DNA of 7,405 nucleotides, taken from NCBI GenBank assembly GCA_905236785.1, contig CAJOQC010000055.1, positions 1 through 7,405 of the forward strand, given 5' to 3'. Within the stretch, counting starts at the first letter, position 1; each line of letters begins with the position of its first letter. This document shows, in pieces, positions 1 to 7,189 of this stretch. This DNA is from an uncultured Selenomonadaceae bacterium (lineage in GTDB: Bacteria > Bacillota > Negativicutes > Selenomonadales > Selenomonadaceae). A program made the translations under genes and the position numbers. Below the pieces are notes generated by a model. That model saw only the letters and a list, made by a program, of their open reading frames with translations, had not been told where the DNA came from and made no database searches.

Positions 1-228
1 AGTGTTGTACCAGCCGTCGCCGGCTTCGATACTCCTTGAGACCTTGCCGTTTATGACAAAAACCATTTGATCTTTCATATCCTGTTCGCTTAGGCGGTCG
101 CCTTCAAAGTAAACGGCAAGTTTGGCGGCGGATTTGCCTTCGCCCAGTCGAGCGCTTTGCAAGATTTGTTGTATAACGCCCTGATCACACTCTTGCAAAA
201 GCGGCAATTTGAACAGATAATCCTGAAG
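1..228 (-). other. Cyclic-nucleotide-binding-like domain (N-terminal half, cut by window edge)
   Basis: This is residues ~488-563 of the partial protein. The pattern of a hydrophobic helix, then LPLL, a polar helix, a short basic and glycine-containing stretch, FEGD, a hydrophobic strand FVI and NGKV matches the first half of the Crp/cNMP-binding beta roll, where PLF, xEGD and xxxGxV are the usual marks. The ligand-contacting Gly-Glu and Arg cassette is not in the window, so cAMP, cGMP or another ligand cannot be judged. Confidence 0.68.
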
Positions 229-1689
229 TTCCCGTATGTCGCTTTGTCTTTGCCCTTGTGCATCGGTCAGTAAATTCTCGATACGAGCGGTAAGCCGCTC
301 GCTGAAGGCATCATAGGGCAGTGTCCAATCGGTGACCATTTGTTGCACGGACACCAAGTATTGATCGGCAAAAAGCGCGATGTCTTTTTCCTCAAAAACA
401 TTCTTGTCATAAAAAAGCGACAAATAAACTTGATTGTCATAGTAGCGAAAATCCATGCTGAGGCAAATATCCTGCGCATCTCGCGACACCTGCGTCACGA
501 TTTTGCCGTCGGGCAACGCCTCGGTTTTTGAATAGGCTTCTTCGCCAACGAAAAAATTGAAAAAATCAAGCACATGATTAAAAGAGCCGCCCTGCTCGGC
601 CAAAAGATCGACAATGCTTTCCTTCCCCGCGTTGGCGTAAGGTTGAGACACCATAAATTGCTTAAACGCCTGCGCCGTAAGGTCTTTAATCGTAGGGTTT
701 CCATCAATCTTCAACCGTATGGGAACGGTGCTTTGACTGCCGCGATCGCCGAAGGAACTTCCCTCGCGTTTTGGCATGGACAGGCAAAACACAACGTCGC
801 GACAATGATTGCTCTCTAACAGCAACATTCCCCAAGCCGTTTGCAACATGGTCATTAAAAGCAACTTGTTGGACTTTGCGTAATCCCGCAAATCGGAAAG
901 AACCGCGCCATGAATACGAGTGACATAAGATGCTTCTTGGGAAAAGCCCGCAACCGTCTTGGGCTTTTCCTTCGCGTTTGGCAACTTGGGCATAGGGCCA
1001 AGGTCGCTTAAAACATCCGTCCAATACTTGCGGACGGATTCGCTTAAACTCTCGGCTGTAAAATTCTCAAAATCCGCCGTCGGCGACGTTTGCCCTTCGT
1101 CTTGGTTTAACTTTAGCGCCTCGCGAAACAAACGGCGAACGTCAAAAGCCTCCACCACGGCGCGAACGGCCGTCACTATCACCGCATATTCTTCGTCCCC
1201 GGTATGCAACACGCAAAAGCGCAATAAATTCCCGGTGCGGGGGTCAAAACCGCGTCGAATTTCGGCATCCATTATCTTTCTGATGGTTTCGTCGATTTCG
1301 TCATCGTCAAGATTTGTAAGGTTGCGGAACATTATTTCGGGGGTATCCCGTCGCGCCTCAAATACAACGGCGAGCATTCTTTTGCCCACGGGGCAAAAAT
1401 TAAGACGCAAAACATCCTCGCGCAAAACCGCCGTATTTACGGCGCGGCTAAAGCGCGGCGGCAACAACGTGCCTTTTATTTTATAAAGCGTCTGTAAGAT
1501 AGATACGCCGGGGCTTAGGGCAATTTTGTAACCGAAACACCCCTTTTCCTGAGCGGTGAGTTCGCGAAAATAGGAAATGCGATTTGTCACATAAGAGTTT
1601 TCCGATTCGCTTTGCGCTCCGTAAAGTTGCTTGATTACACTTTGTTCATCAGCGGGCAACTCGCTGTATTTAAGTTTTGTTATCGTCAT
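1..1689 (-). CDS. Condensation-domain-like protein fused to a cyclic-nucleotide-binding domain (partial, C-terminus off the left edge)
   Basis: The frame is open without a stop from ATG at 1689 to base 1 (563 codons), so the gene is truncated by the window and not by mutation. Residues ~40-450 follow an NRPS condensation domain: LTAQEKG (C1-like, 44-50), LREDVLRLNF (C2-like, 89-98), GFDPRTGNLLRF (147-158), a Tyr-Trp near 222-223 (C4 region), STVPIRL (C5-like, ~319-325) and VLDFFNFF (C7-like, ~373-380). The catalytic C3 motif HHxxxDG is missing; TAVRAVV (173-179) takes its place, so peptide-bond chemistry is doubtful. From ~488 a Crp/PKA-type cyclic-nucleotide-binding fold begins: LPLLQECD (495-502), FEGD (528-531), MVFVINGKV (542-550). 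Its phosphate-binding cassette would lie beyond the edge. No signal peptide or membrane segment is visible. The start is supported by GGAGG 4 bases upstream. It follows yvcK by 88 bases. It could be a regulatory pseudo-enzyme, a CoA-type acyltransferase relative, or the first part of a longer synthetase. The domain calls are fairly firm; the function is unknown. Confidence 0.85.
   Translation of the reverse strand, partial: MTITKLKYSELPADEQSVIKQLYGAQSESENSYVTNRISYFRELTAQEKGCFGYKIALSPGVSILQTLYKIKGTLLPPRFSRAVNTAVLREDVLRLNFCPVGKRMLAVVFEARRDTPEIMFRNLTNLDDDEIDETIRKIMDAEIRRGFDPRTGNLLRFCVLHTGDEEYAVIVTAVRAVVEAFDVRRLFREALKLNQDEGQTSPTADFENFTAESLSESVRKYWTDVLSDLGPMPKLPNAKEKPKTVAGFSQEASYVTRIHGAVLSDLRDYAKSNKLLLMTMLQTAWGMLLLESNHCRDVVFCLSMPKREGSSFGDRGSQSTVPIRLKIDGNPTIKDLTAQAFKQFMVSQPYANAGKESIVDLLAEQGGSFNHVLDFFNFFVGEEAYSKTEALPDGKIVTQVSRDAQDICLSMDFRYYDNQVYLSLFYDKNVFEEKDIALFADQYLVSVQQMVTDWTLPYDAFSERLTARIENLLTDAQGQRQSDIRELQDYLFKLPLLQECDQGVIQQILQSARLGEGKSAAKLAVYFEGDRLSEQDMKDQMVFVINGKVSRSIEAGDGWYNT
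1153..1173 (-). other. Degenerate condensation-domain C3 motif (no HHxxxDG)
   Basis: This is residues 173-179, TAVRAVV, at the point where a condensation domain normally has HHxxxDG. The alignment is anchored by the preceding GFDPRTGNLLRF strand-and-loop and the hydrophobic strand YAVIV, and by the following helix VRRLFREAL. Both histidines, the aspartate and the glycine are absent, and no His-His pair occurs nearby; the closest histidine is H162, in the preceding loop. By family knowledge the second histidine is central to condensation activity. Confidence 0.7.
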
Positions 1690-1693
1690 AAAA

Positions 1694-1710
1694 CCTCCCA
1701 AGGAGAGATA
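1694..1710 (-). promoter_or_regulatory. Ribosome binding site within a small hairpin, for the condensation/CNB gene
   Basis: Read on the minus strand, GGGAGG (1694-1699) sits four bases before the ATG at 1689. Just upstream lies CTCC, separated by TTG, so CTCC-TTG-GGAG can fold and mask the Shine-Dalgarno bases. The short spacing and the possible masking suggest modest or controlled translation; this is inferred from base pairing only. Confidence 0.5.
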
Positions 1711-1737
1711 ATCCACGCTTTTTTATTCGCCCTTGGC

Positions 1738-1770
1738 GGCAAATTTCCTTTTTTGAAATTTGCCTTTTTT
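1738..1770 (+). terminator. Intrinsic terminator, oriented for plus-strand transcripts
   Basis: The arms GGCAAATTTC (1738-1747) and GAAATTTGCC (1755-1764) form a perfect 10-bp stem with a 7-base loop, followed directly by six T residues (1765-1770) on the plus strand. On the minus strand, the direction of every well-supported gene here, the hairpin has no T-tract after it, so it is a poor terminator for yvcK. It would stop transcripts running antisense through the condensation/CNB gene before they enter yvcK, or simply serve as a 3' stabilising stem of the yvcK message. Confidence 0.65.
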
Positions 1771-1777
1771 GGTAGTA

Positions 1778-3079
1778 TCACAATCCGGAAAAATGCTCAA
1801 AGGGTATTCCGTTCATTATGCTCTTTGCCAATTTTTCGGGGTCATGGCGAATAAGCTCGTTTTCGTTTATTATGTCGGCTTTTATAAGCCCCAAGCCCAA
1901 CGCGCTTATGGCGTCCTCGTCGATTTCCACCGGATATGCCCCCTCTTTGGCGTAATGCTCAAGCATATCTTCCGACAAAACTTTGGAATTTACCAAAATA
2001 TAGTCGATGATGCCGCGCCCGCCATGATCGATTATGGCCTTGGCGTGCATGGAGGCGGTGTAACCGTCGGTTTCCCCCGGTTGCGTCATTACATTGCAAA
2101 TATAAATTTTTACCGCTTTGCTCTTTATGACTTCCTCCGCCACACCCTCCACCAAAAGGTTTGGCATGACGGATGTGTACAAACTACCCGGCCCCAAGAT
2201 TATCACGTCGGCGGTTCGTATTGCCTCCAAAGCCGATTCCACGGGTTTAACTTCTTGGGGGAAAAGGCGAACTCTTTTAATGCGTTTTTTTGCCTCCGGG
2301 ATATGGGACTCGCCTTCAACGATTGTACCGTCCTCCATTATTGCGTCAAGGCGCACGGACTCGCGGCTTGAGGGTACGACACGCCCTTTAACCGCCAAAA
2401 CTTTGCTCGATTCGTTCAAAGCCTGCTCAATGTCGCCGGTGACTTCCGTCATGGCGGCGATAAAAAGATTGCCGAAACTGTGCCCCGAAAGCGACCCTTT
2501 CCCCGCCGTGAAACGATGTTGAAACAATTTTTCCATAAGCGGCTCGGTATCGGCCAAGGCCACCAAACAGTTGCGTAAATCCCCCGGCGGCACGATGCCC
2601 AAATCCTCCCGCAAACGACCGGAAGAGCCGCCGTCGTCCGCCACGGTCACCACGGCGGTAACATTGCTGGTGGCGGATTTTATGCCTCGCAAAAGGACGC
2701 TTAAACCATGGCCGCCGCCTATTACCGTTATGTTAGGGCCGCCCGCCAAACGCCTTTTTTCGTAGATTAAATCCACCAAGCGTTCGGACTTATTGGGCAA
2801 CAAAATCATGATGAGAGAACGCACCACAAATCGCGTGGCCACGAGCATAAGCACCGTACCCAACACTATTATGAATATGCCCATTGCCGTGGTAACCGTA
2901 TAGTTGTAACTGCCCCAAAAGGTGTAGACGGCACGAAAAATTTCTTCTTCAATCGCGTCCAAATACTTATAGTTAAAAACAAGGGCAAGCCCCAAACTCA
3001 CAAGCATGACCCCGACGGCAAAACAGAACATCCACCGCTTAAAGCCGATACCCGGATAAAGCCATTTCAAAAGATGCAT
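1778..3079 (-). CDS. yvcK: Gluconeogenesis factor YvcK, CofD-like, with N-terminal membrane anchor
   Basis: This 433-residue protein belongs to the YvcK (CofD/UPF0052) family. Members bind UDP-sugars such as UDP-GlcNAc and are needed for growth on gluconeogenic carbon sources and for normal cell-wall synthesis, without a settled enzymatic reaction. The core begins near residue 115: ITVIGGGHGLSVLL (117-130), VADDGGSSGRLR (146-157), GDLRN (166-170), HSFGNLF (200-206), LGPGSLYTSVMPNL (295-308) and TQPGETDGY (332-340), all family hallmarks. Before it are two hydrophobic segments, about 17-36 and 63-92, giving a membrane-anchored form roughly 110 residues longer than the soluble ~317-residue Bacillus protein. 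The start is supported by GGAG seven bases upstream, inside the end of rapZ. It begins two bases after rapZ, so the two are translated from one message. The usual neighbour whiA does not follow; a condensation/CNB gene does. Confidence 0.95.
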   Translation of the reverse strand: MHLLKWLYPGIGFKRWMFCFAVGVMLVSLGLALVFNYKYLDAIEEEIFRAVYTFWGSYNYTVTTAMGIFIIVLGTVLMLVATRFVVRSLIMILLPNKSERLVDLIYEKRRLAGGPNITVIGGGHGLSVLLRGIKSATSNVTAVVTVADDGGSSGRLREDLGIVPPGDLRNCLVALADTEPLMEKLFQHRFTAGKGSLSGHSFGNLFIAAMTEVTGDIEQALNESSKVLAVKGRVVPSSRESVRLDAIMEDGTIVEGESHIPEAKKRIKRVRLFPQEVKPVESALEAIRTADVIILGPGSLYTSVMPNLLVEGVAEEVIKSKAVKIYICNVMTQPGETDGYTASMHAKAIIDHGGRGIIDYILVNSKVLSEDMLEHYAKEGAYPVEIDEDAISALGLGLIKADIINENELIRHDPEKLAKSIMNGIPFEHFSGL

Positions 3080-3081
3080 TG

Positions 3082-4014
3082 TTATTCTCCGTCAACGTGC
3101 TCCCAAACATCGTTTTTCATAAGGTCGCGATGCTCCAATTTTACCTGATGCCCCCGCGCCTTTAATAAATCGTAAAGATGCCGCGCTATAAAAACGCTTC
3201 TGTGCATCCCCCCGGTGCAACCTACGGCAATGACAAGTTGGCTCTTGCCTTCCTTAATATACTGCGGCACAAGGAAATCCACAAGCGCATCAAGCCTTTT
3301 GACAAATTCCTGAGTTACCGGCTTAGAGGCTATATACTCGGCGACTTCCTTAACCTGCCCGCTTTTATGGCGAAGGTCGGGAATGTAAAAGGGGTTGGGA
3401 AGAAAACGCACGTCAAGCACCATATCTGCGTCAAGGGGCATACCGAACTTAAAGCCAAAACTCAAAATATCAATGTTCATCAGCCCGTTGTCGTTGCCGG
3501 CGAATAGTTTGTGTATTTTCTCTTTAAGCTGGACTTTTTTTAACGTGGTGGTGTTAATGATATACGTCGCCTTGTTGCGGACAGGATCGAGCCGCGCCCT
3601 TTCCTTGGCGATGCCGTCGGTGATGCGCGAGTTGGGCGCAAGGGGGTGACGGCGGCGGGTTTCTTTATAACGGCGGATTATGGTTTCATCCGCCGCATCC
3701 ATAAACAACATTTCAAATGGTTGTTCGTTCCTGTCCATGTCCTCAAGGACATGAATAAACTGGTCGAAAAAATCGCGGCTTCTGGTGTCAACCACCAAAA
3801 CCACCTTTGAAACGTGCCCCCCGGAACTTTCGCACAGCTCATGGAATTTCGGAATAAAAATCGGCGGCAGATTATCGACGCAAAAATACCCCAAATCTTC
3901 AAGAACACGACACGCCTCCGTTTTGCCGCCGCCGGACATACCCGTCACTATGACAAAACGCGGTTTCACAGGCTCGACGTTTTTGGCAGAAAGAGCGGTT
4001 TCTTTTTCGTTCAT
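3082..4014 (-). CDS. rapZ: RapZ/YvcJ family nucleotide-binding protein (RNase adapter)
   Basis: This 310-residue P-loop protein is of the RapZ (YvcJ) family. In enterobacteria RapZ guides RNase E to the small RNA GlmZ and so adjusts GlcN6P synthesis; in Firmicutes YvcJ binds and hydrolyses nucleotides and its target is less clear. Walker A is GMSGGGKT (25-32). Further marks are GYFCVDNLPP (42-51), YKETRRRHPL (116-125), DVRFLPNP (201-208) and the C-terminal GCTGGMHRS (265-273). The length is close to the family norm, with roughly 15 extra polar residues at the N-terminus. The ATG overlaps the stop of the upstream HAD gene as ATGA, and GGAGG lies seven bases upstream, so coupled translation is likely. 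It is followed two bases later by yvcK, the classic pairing, consistent with shared control of amino-sugar or envelope precursor metabolism. Confidence 0.95.
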   Translation of the reverse strand: MNEKETALSAKNVEPVKPRFVIVTGMSGGGKTEACRVLEDLGYFCVDNLPPIFIPKFHELCESSGGHVSKVVLVVDTRSRDFFDQFIHVLEDMDRNEQPFEMLFMDAADETIIRRYKETRRRHPLAPNSRITDGIAKERARLDPVRNKATYIINTTTLKKVQLKEKIHKLFAGNDNGLMNIDILSFGFKFGMPLDADMVLDVRFLPNPFYIPDLRHKSGQVKEVAEYIASKPVTQEFVKRLDALVDFLVPQYIKEGKSQLVIAVGCTGGMHRSVFIARHLYDLLKARGHQVKLEHRDLMKNDVWEHVDGE

Positions 4015-4826
4015 TGGTTTTCCTCCGCTGACAGAACATATTTATAAACCGCTGCGGCAAAACCGTCCTTATCGCAACTTTCGGTGATAAAATCACAGGC
4101 CGCCTTCACATGGGGGGCGGCGTTGCCCATGGCAATGCTTTTTCCGGCGGCTTTTAGCATGGGCAAGTCGTTGTCCGAGTCCCCTATGGCCATTACCTCT
4201 TCAATGGGTACGGCAAGTTTTTCCGCCAATATTTTAAGGGCGGCCGCTTTGCTTACGCCGGGGTTTACCGCTTCCGCGTAATTTGCGTTGCTTTTAACTA
4301 TGTTTAGTTTGTCCGCAAAATGCTCCTGTAATTTATTTATGCGGGCGGCTGTTTCCTCCGCGCCCTTGGTGATGAGCAGTAATTTGGTAACGTCCTCGGT
4401 GCGCTCTCTAAGCCCTGCCGCGCCGACTTCGTGTCCTGCTACTTTTTGCGCCGTTTCGTAGCCATGTGATTCTGCGCAACTTTTTGCGTAATAAAGCTCG
4501 TCGCGGCTGTATAACTGAACATACCAATTATTTTTTTTGCAAAAATCAAGGACGCCTAAAACAATATCCGGGGCAAGGCAATTTTTATAAACAACTTCCC
4601 CCGTCACTTTTTTTATCAATGCGCCGTTATAGGTGATAATCGGCACATCAACGGCAAGTTTTTTGGCCACGGGCAAAGCGGCTTTGTACATTCTGCCGGT
4701 GGCTATGGTCACCGTTATTCCCGCCGCGCTCATATCTTGCGCCGCTTTGATGTTTTTTGCCGACACCTCGTCTCCCGTCGGCAAAAGCGTGCCGTCCAAA
4801 TCGGAAACAAAAAGTTTCACCGCCAT
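4011..4826 (-). CDS. Cof-type HAD-IIB family phosphatase
   Basis: This is a 271-residue haloacid-dehalogenase superfamily hydrolase of the Cof/YidA type. These are cytoplasmic, Mg-dependent phosphatases acting on small sugar or cofactor phosphates; the substrate cannot be told from sequence. Motif I is SDLDGTLL, with nucleophile D9 and D11; motif II is IATGR (T43); the motif III lysine is probably K193 in GVSKAAAL; motif IV is IGDSDNDLPML, with D216 and D220. The region between ~85 and ~185 is the C2-type cap that sets specificity. All catalytic residues are present and the length is typical. An AAAGGA site seven bases before the ATG supports the start. It begins one base after the proS stop and overlaps rapZ by four bases, so it is an integral member of the operon, although its link to the neighbours' functions is unknown. 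Confidence 0.92.
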   Translation of the reverse strand: MAVKLFVSDLDGTLLPTGDEVSAKNIKAAQDMSAAGITVTIATGRMYKAALPVAKKLAVDVPIITYNGALIKKVTGEVVYKNCLAPDIVLGVLDFCKKNNWYVQLYSRDELYYAKSCAESHGYETAQKVAGHEVGAAGLRERTEDVTKLLLITKGAEETAARINKLQEHFADKLNIVKSNANYAEAVNPGVSKAAALKILAEKLAVPIEEVMAIGDSDNDLPMLKAAGKSIAMGNAAPHVKAACDFITESCDKDGFAAAVYKYVLSAEENQ

Positions 4827-4827
4827 G

Positions 4828-6540
4828 TCAAAGTCCTTTCAAAATTTCTTTTAGTTCGGTCAAATAATTGTCGGCGGGCAAATTTTTCATTTCGCCGCTC
4901 TTACGGATTTTAATTTCAATTTCGCCCGTTTCTGCGGCTTTGTTGCCCACGGTAACGCGAAGGGGGTAGCCTATTAAATCGCAGTCCTTAAACTTAACGC
5001 CGGCGCGTTCCGGGCGATCGTCAAAGAGTACGTCTATGTTTTCGGCTTTTAACTCTTCGTAAATTTTTTCCGCTATGGCAAATTGTTTTTCGTCCTTTGC
5101 ATTAACCGGCACAACCACAACCTCAAAGGGGGCGATGGCTCGCGGCCAAATAATGCCATGTTCGTCGTTCATCTGCTCTATGGCCGCCTGCATGGTGCGC
5201 CCCACGCCGATGCCGTAGCAGCCCATTTGAAACGGCTTTTCCTTGCCATCCTCGTCCAAAAACTTTGCGCCCAATGCTTCGCTGTATTTTGTCCCCAAGG
5301 AAAAGACTTGCCCCGCCTCAATGCCGCGAGTCATAAACATTTTTTCGCCGCAACGGGGGCAAGGGTCTCCGTCCTGCACCATGCGTATGTCGGTTACAAT
5401 CATGTTTTTGTTCGTAAAATCCCGCGTCGGGTTTACGTTTTTATAGTGATAATCCCGCTCATTTGCGCCGGTCACGGCGTTTTTCATATTCATAACGGCA
5501 CTGTCAACAACGACTGTCGCCTCTTCGTTGATACCTATGGGGCTCATAAAACCCGGCTCGCCGCCTACGGCGCAAATTGCTGTATCTTCGGCCATGATAA
5601 GTTGCAATGCGCCCACAGCGTTTTTGATTTTCGTCTCGTTTGCTTCATGGTCGCCGCGCACGAAGGCCAAAATAACGCGGTCGTTTTCGTCGGCAAAGGC
5701 CACCGCTTTTATGGTCTTGGCGGCGGGAATATGCAAAAATTCCGCCAACAAGTTAATGGTGTGAGTGCCGGGGGTGGGGATTTTTTCCATGGGCAACATT
5801 TCTTCGGTGTCGGCGGCGGGAAGTTTTATCTCCGCTTTTTCGTCGCTGGCGGCGTAGCCGCATTTTGTGCAACAGGCGATGTTGGATTCCCCCGCCGGGG
5901 CAAGCACCGTGAACTCATGGGAATGGCCGCCGCCTATTGCGCCGTTGTCCGCCTCCACCGGGCGAAAGTCCAACCCGCAACGGGTAAACACGTTGCTGTA
6001 GGCATCGTACATTTTTTTGTAGGAAATGTTCATGCCCTCTTCGTCGCGGTCAAAGGAATATAAATCCTTCATTATAAATTCGCGGCTTCGCATAAGCCCG
6101 AAACGGGGGCGGATTTCGTCCCGATATTTGTTTTGAATTTGATAAAGCATTAGCGGCAGTTCTTTATAGGAACGCACTTCGTCCCGCACCAAGGAAGTCA
6201 CCATTTCCTCATGGGTTGGGCCAAGGCAAAATTCGCGGTCATGTCTGTCGGTCACTTTCATCATCTCTGCGCCGTACACGTCCCAACGGCCGCTTTCCTT
6301 CCACAGTTCGGCAGGTTGAATAATCGGCATGGCTATTTCCTGCCCGCCGGCTGCGTCCATTTCTTCGCGGATTATGGTTTCAATCTTGCGGAGCGTTCGC
6401 ACGGCAAGGGGCAAATAGGTGTACACGCCGCCGGCGGCCTTGCGGATAAGACCTGCGCGGAGCATCAGTTTGTGGCTTAAAATTTCCGCTTCCGCCGGAC
6501 TTTGGCGGAGAGTGGGAGCATAAAGAACCGTCGCTTTCAT
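4828..6540 (-). CDS. proS: Prolyl-tRNA synthetase, bacterial type with editing insertion
   Basis: Class II synthetase charging tRNA-Pro with proline in the cytoplasm, 570 residues. Marks are [20 protein letters not shown] (8-27), motif 1 around 38-61, GPTHEE (107-112), motif 2 [20 protein letters not shown] (139-158) and motif 3 [10 protein letters not shown] (440-449). The long insertion between motifs 2 and 3 (about 224-405) is the YbaK-like editing domain that clears mischarged Ala-t[17 protein letters not shown] (294-307) is characteristic. The anticodon-binding domain is ~472-570. Two CxxC pairs (C224/C227 and C394/C397) bracket the insertion and could bind metal. I chose the ATG at 6540: an upstream in-frame ATG at 6549 directly abuts the AAAGGA site, whereas 6540 sits nine bases from it and gives the family-standard MKA start. 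The gap to rubrerythrin is short, and no T-box leader fits in it. Confidence 0.96.
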   Translation of the reverse strand: MKATVLYAPTLRQSPAEAEILSHKLMLRAGLIRKAAGGVYTYLPLAVRTLRKIETIIREEMDAAGGQEIAMPIIQPAELWKESGRWDVYGAEMMKVTDRHDREFCLGPTHEEMVTSLVRDEVRSYKELPLMLYQIQNKYRDEIRPRFGLMRSREFIMKDLYSFDRDEEGMNISYKKMYDAYSNVFTRCGLDFRPVEADNGAIGGGHSHEFTVLAPAGESNIACCTKCGYAASDEKAEIKLPAADTEEMLPMEKIPTPGTHTINLLAEFLHIPAAKTIKAVAFADENDRVILAFVRGDHEANETKIKNAVGALQLIMAEDTAICAVGGEPGFMSPIGINEEATVVVDSAVMNMKNAVTGANERDYHYKNVNPTRDFTNKNMIVTDIRMVQDGDPCPRCGEKMFMTRGIEAGQVFSLGTKYSEALGAKFLDEDGKEKPFQMGCYGIGVGRTMQAAIEQMNDEHGIIWPRAIAPFEVVVVPVNAKDEKQFAIAEKIYEELKAENIDVLFDDRPERAGVKFKDCDLIGYPLRVTVGNKAAETGEIEIKIRKSGEMKNLPADNYLTELKEILKGL

Positions 6541-6549
6541 CAAATTCAT

Positions 6550-6555
6550 TCCTTT
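6550..6555 (-). promoter_or_regulatory. Ribosome binding site that decides the proS start
   Basis: AAAGGA on the minus strand is immediately followed by one ATG (6549) and, nine bases further on, by an in-frame ATG (6540). Zero spacing makes the first unlikely to be used; nine bases is workable. This is why proS is annotated from 6540 and not 6549. Confidence 0.7.
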
Positions 6556-6576
6556 ACAAAATACTTTTCATCTTCA

Positions 6577-7125
6577 TCAATAATTTGCGGCGTTTACCTC
6601 AAAATAACTTTTGGGGTGAGCGCACACGGGGCAAAGTTCCGGGGCTTTCGTACCCACCACTATATGACCGCAGTTACGGCATTCCCACACTTTAACTTCG
6701 CTCTTTTCAAAAACCTGTTTGGTTTCAACGTTCTTCAAAAGAGCGCGATAACGTTCCTCATGATGTTTTTCGATGGCGGCCACGGCGCGGAATTTGGCGG
6801 CCAAGACGGCAAAACCTTCTTCTTCCGCCGTTTTGGCAAAGCCTTCGTACATATCCGTCCATTCGTAGTTTTCTCCGTCGGCTGCGGCGGCGAGGTTCTC
6901 CGCCGTATCGCCGATGCCGTTTAATTCTTTAAGCCACATTTTGGCGTGTTCTTTTTCGTTGTCGGCGGTTTTTAGAAAGAGGGCGGCAATTTGTTCATAG
7001 CCGTCTTTTTTGGCGCGAGAGGCAAAGTAGGTGTATTTGTTCCGCGCCTGGGATTCGCCGGCAAATGCAGCGGCAAGATTTTTTTCGGTTTTAGTCCCCG
7101 CATAGGGATTTTTCTGATTGGACAT
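6577..7125 (-). CDS. rbr: Rubrerythrin
   Basis: This 182-residue non-haem iron protein reduces hydrogen peroxide in the cytoplasm of anaerobes, taking electrons from rubredoxin or NAD(P)H-linked reductases. A ferritin-like four-helix domain (about 10-135) carries the diiron ligands: E24 in GESQARNKY, the E57-x-x-H60 pair, acidic residues in TAEEEGF (99-105), and E119-x-x-H122. A C-terminal rubredoxin-like domain holds the Fe(Cys)4 site: C149-x-x-C152 and C165-x-x-C168. Length and both sites are typical, so it should be active. The frame stays open further upstream to the right edge, but the ATG at 7125 has AGGAGG seven bases before it and gives the normal family start; the upstream extension lies in the promoter region and is not coding. 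Only 36 bases separate its stop from proS, with no terminator, so it is probably the first gene of the operon and transcribed from the promoter at 7165-7193. Confidence 0.96.
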   Translation of the reverse strand: MSNQKNPYAGTKTEKNLAAAFAGESQARNKYTYFASRAKKDGYEQIAALFLKTADNEKEHAKMWLKELNGIGDTAENLAAAADGENYEWTDMYEGFAKTAEEEGFAVLAAKFRAVAAIEKHHEERYRALLKNVETKQVFEKSEVKVWECRNCGHIVVGTKAPELCPVCAHPKSYFEVNAANY

Positions 7126-7147
7126 GGTGTTGCCTCCTAAGATAAAA

Positions 7148-7189
7148 TTTTTGCATACCGAATAATTATAGCCGTTTTTCATGCAAAAA
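7148..7189 (-). promoter_or_regulatory. Inverted repeat and PerR-box-like sequence over the rubrerythrin -10
   Basis: TTTTTGCAT (7148-7156) and ATGCAAAAA (7181-7189) are perfect 9-base inverted arms, centred within one base of the -10 box. Inside them the minus strand reads TATAATTATT (7161-7170), matching one side and the centre of the PerR consensus TTATAATNATTATAA, while the other side diverges. Either could be an operator for a peroxide-responsive repressor, which would suit a rubrerythrin gene. This is inferred from pattern only. Confidence 0.4.

Noticed and set aside
267..1486. Several short open frames on both strands across the left region
   Set aside because: All are shadows of the single long minus-strand frame that runs from 1689 to the left edge, whose translation shows coherent domains.
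1772..1804. Weak extended -10 promoter (TTGAGC, then TGTGATACT) ahead of the condensation/CNB gene
   Set aside because: The spacing is 15 bases and both hexamers match only partly; it overlaps the 3' end of yvcK, so it is not strong enough to list.
1760..2371. Plus-strand open frame of 203 codons opposite yvcK
   Set aside because: It is antisense to the conserved YvcK core, with no ribosome binding site and no recognisable protein.
5083..6063. Long plus-strand open frame of 326 codons opposite proS
   Set aside because: It is antisense to a well-conserved synthetase, has a His- and Phe-rich composition typical of reverse-frame reading, and resembles no family.
6541..6549. Earlier proS start at 6549
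   Set aside because: Its ATG directly abuts the AAAGGA site with no spacing; the ATG at 6540 fits the site and the family start.
6541..6576. T-box leader for proS
   Set aside because: The gap is only 36 bases and holds no stem, T-box sequence or terminator.
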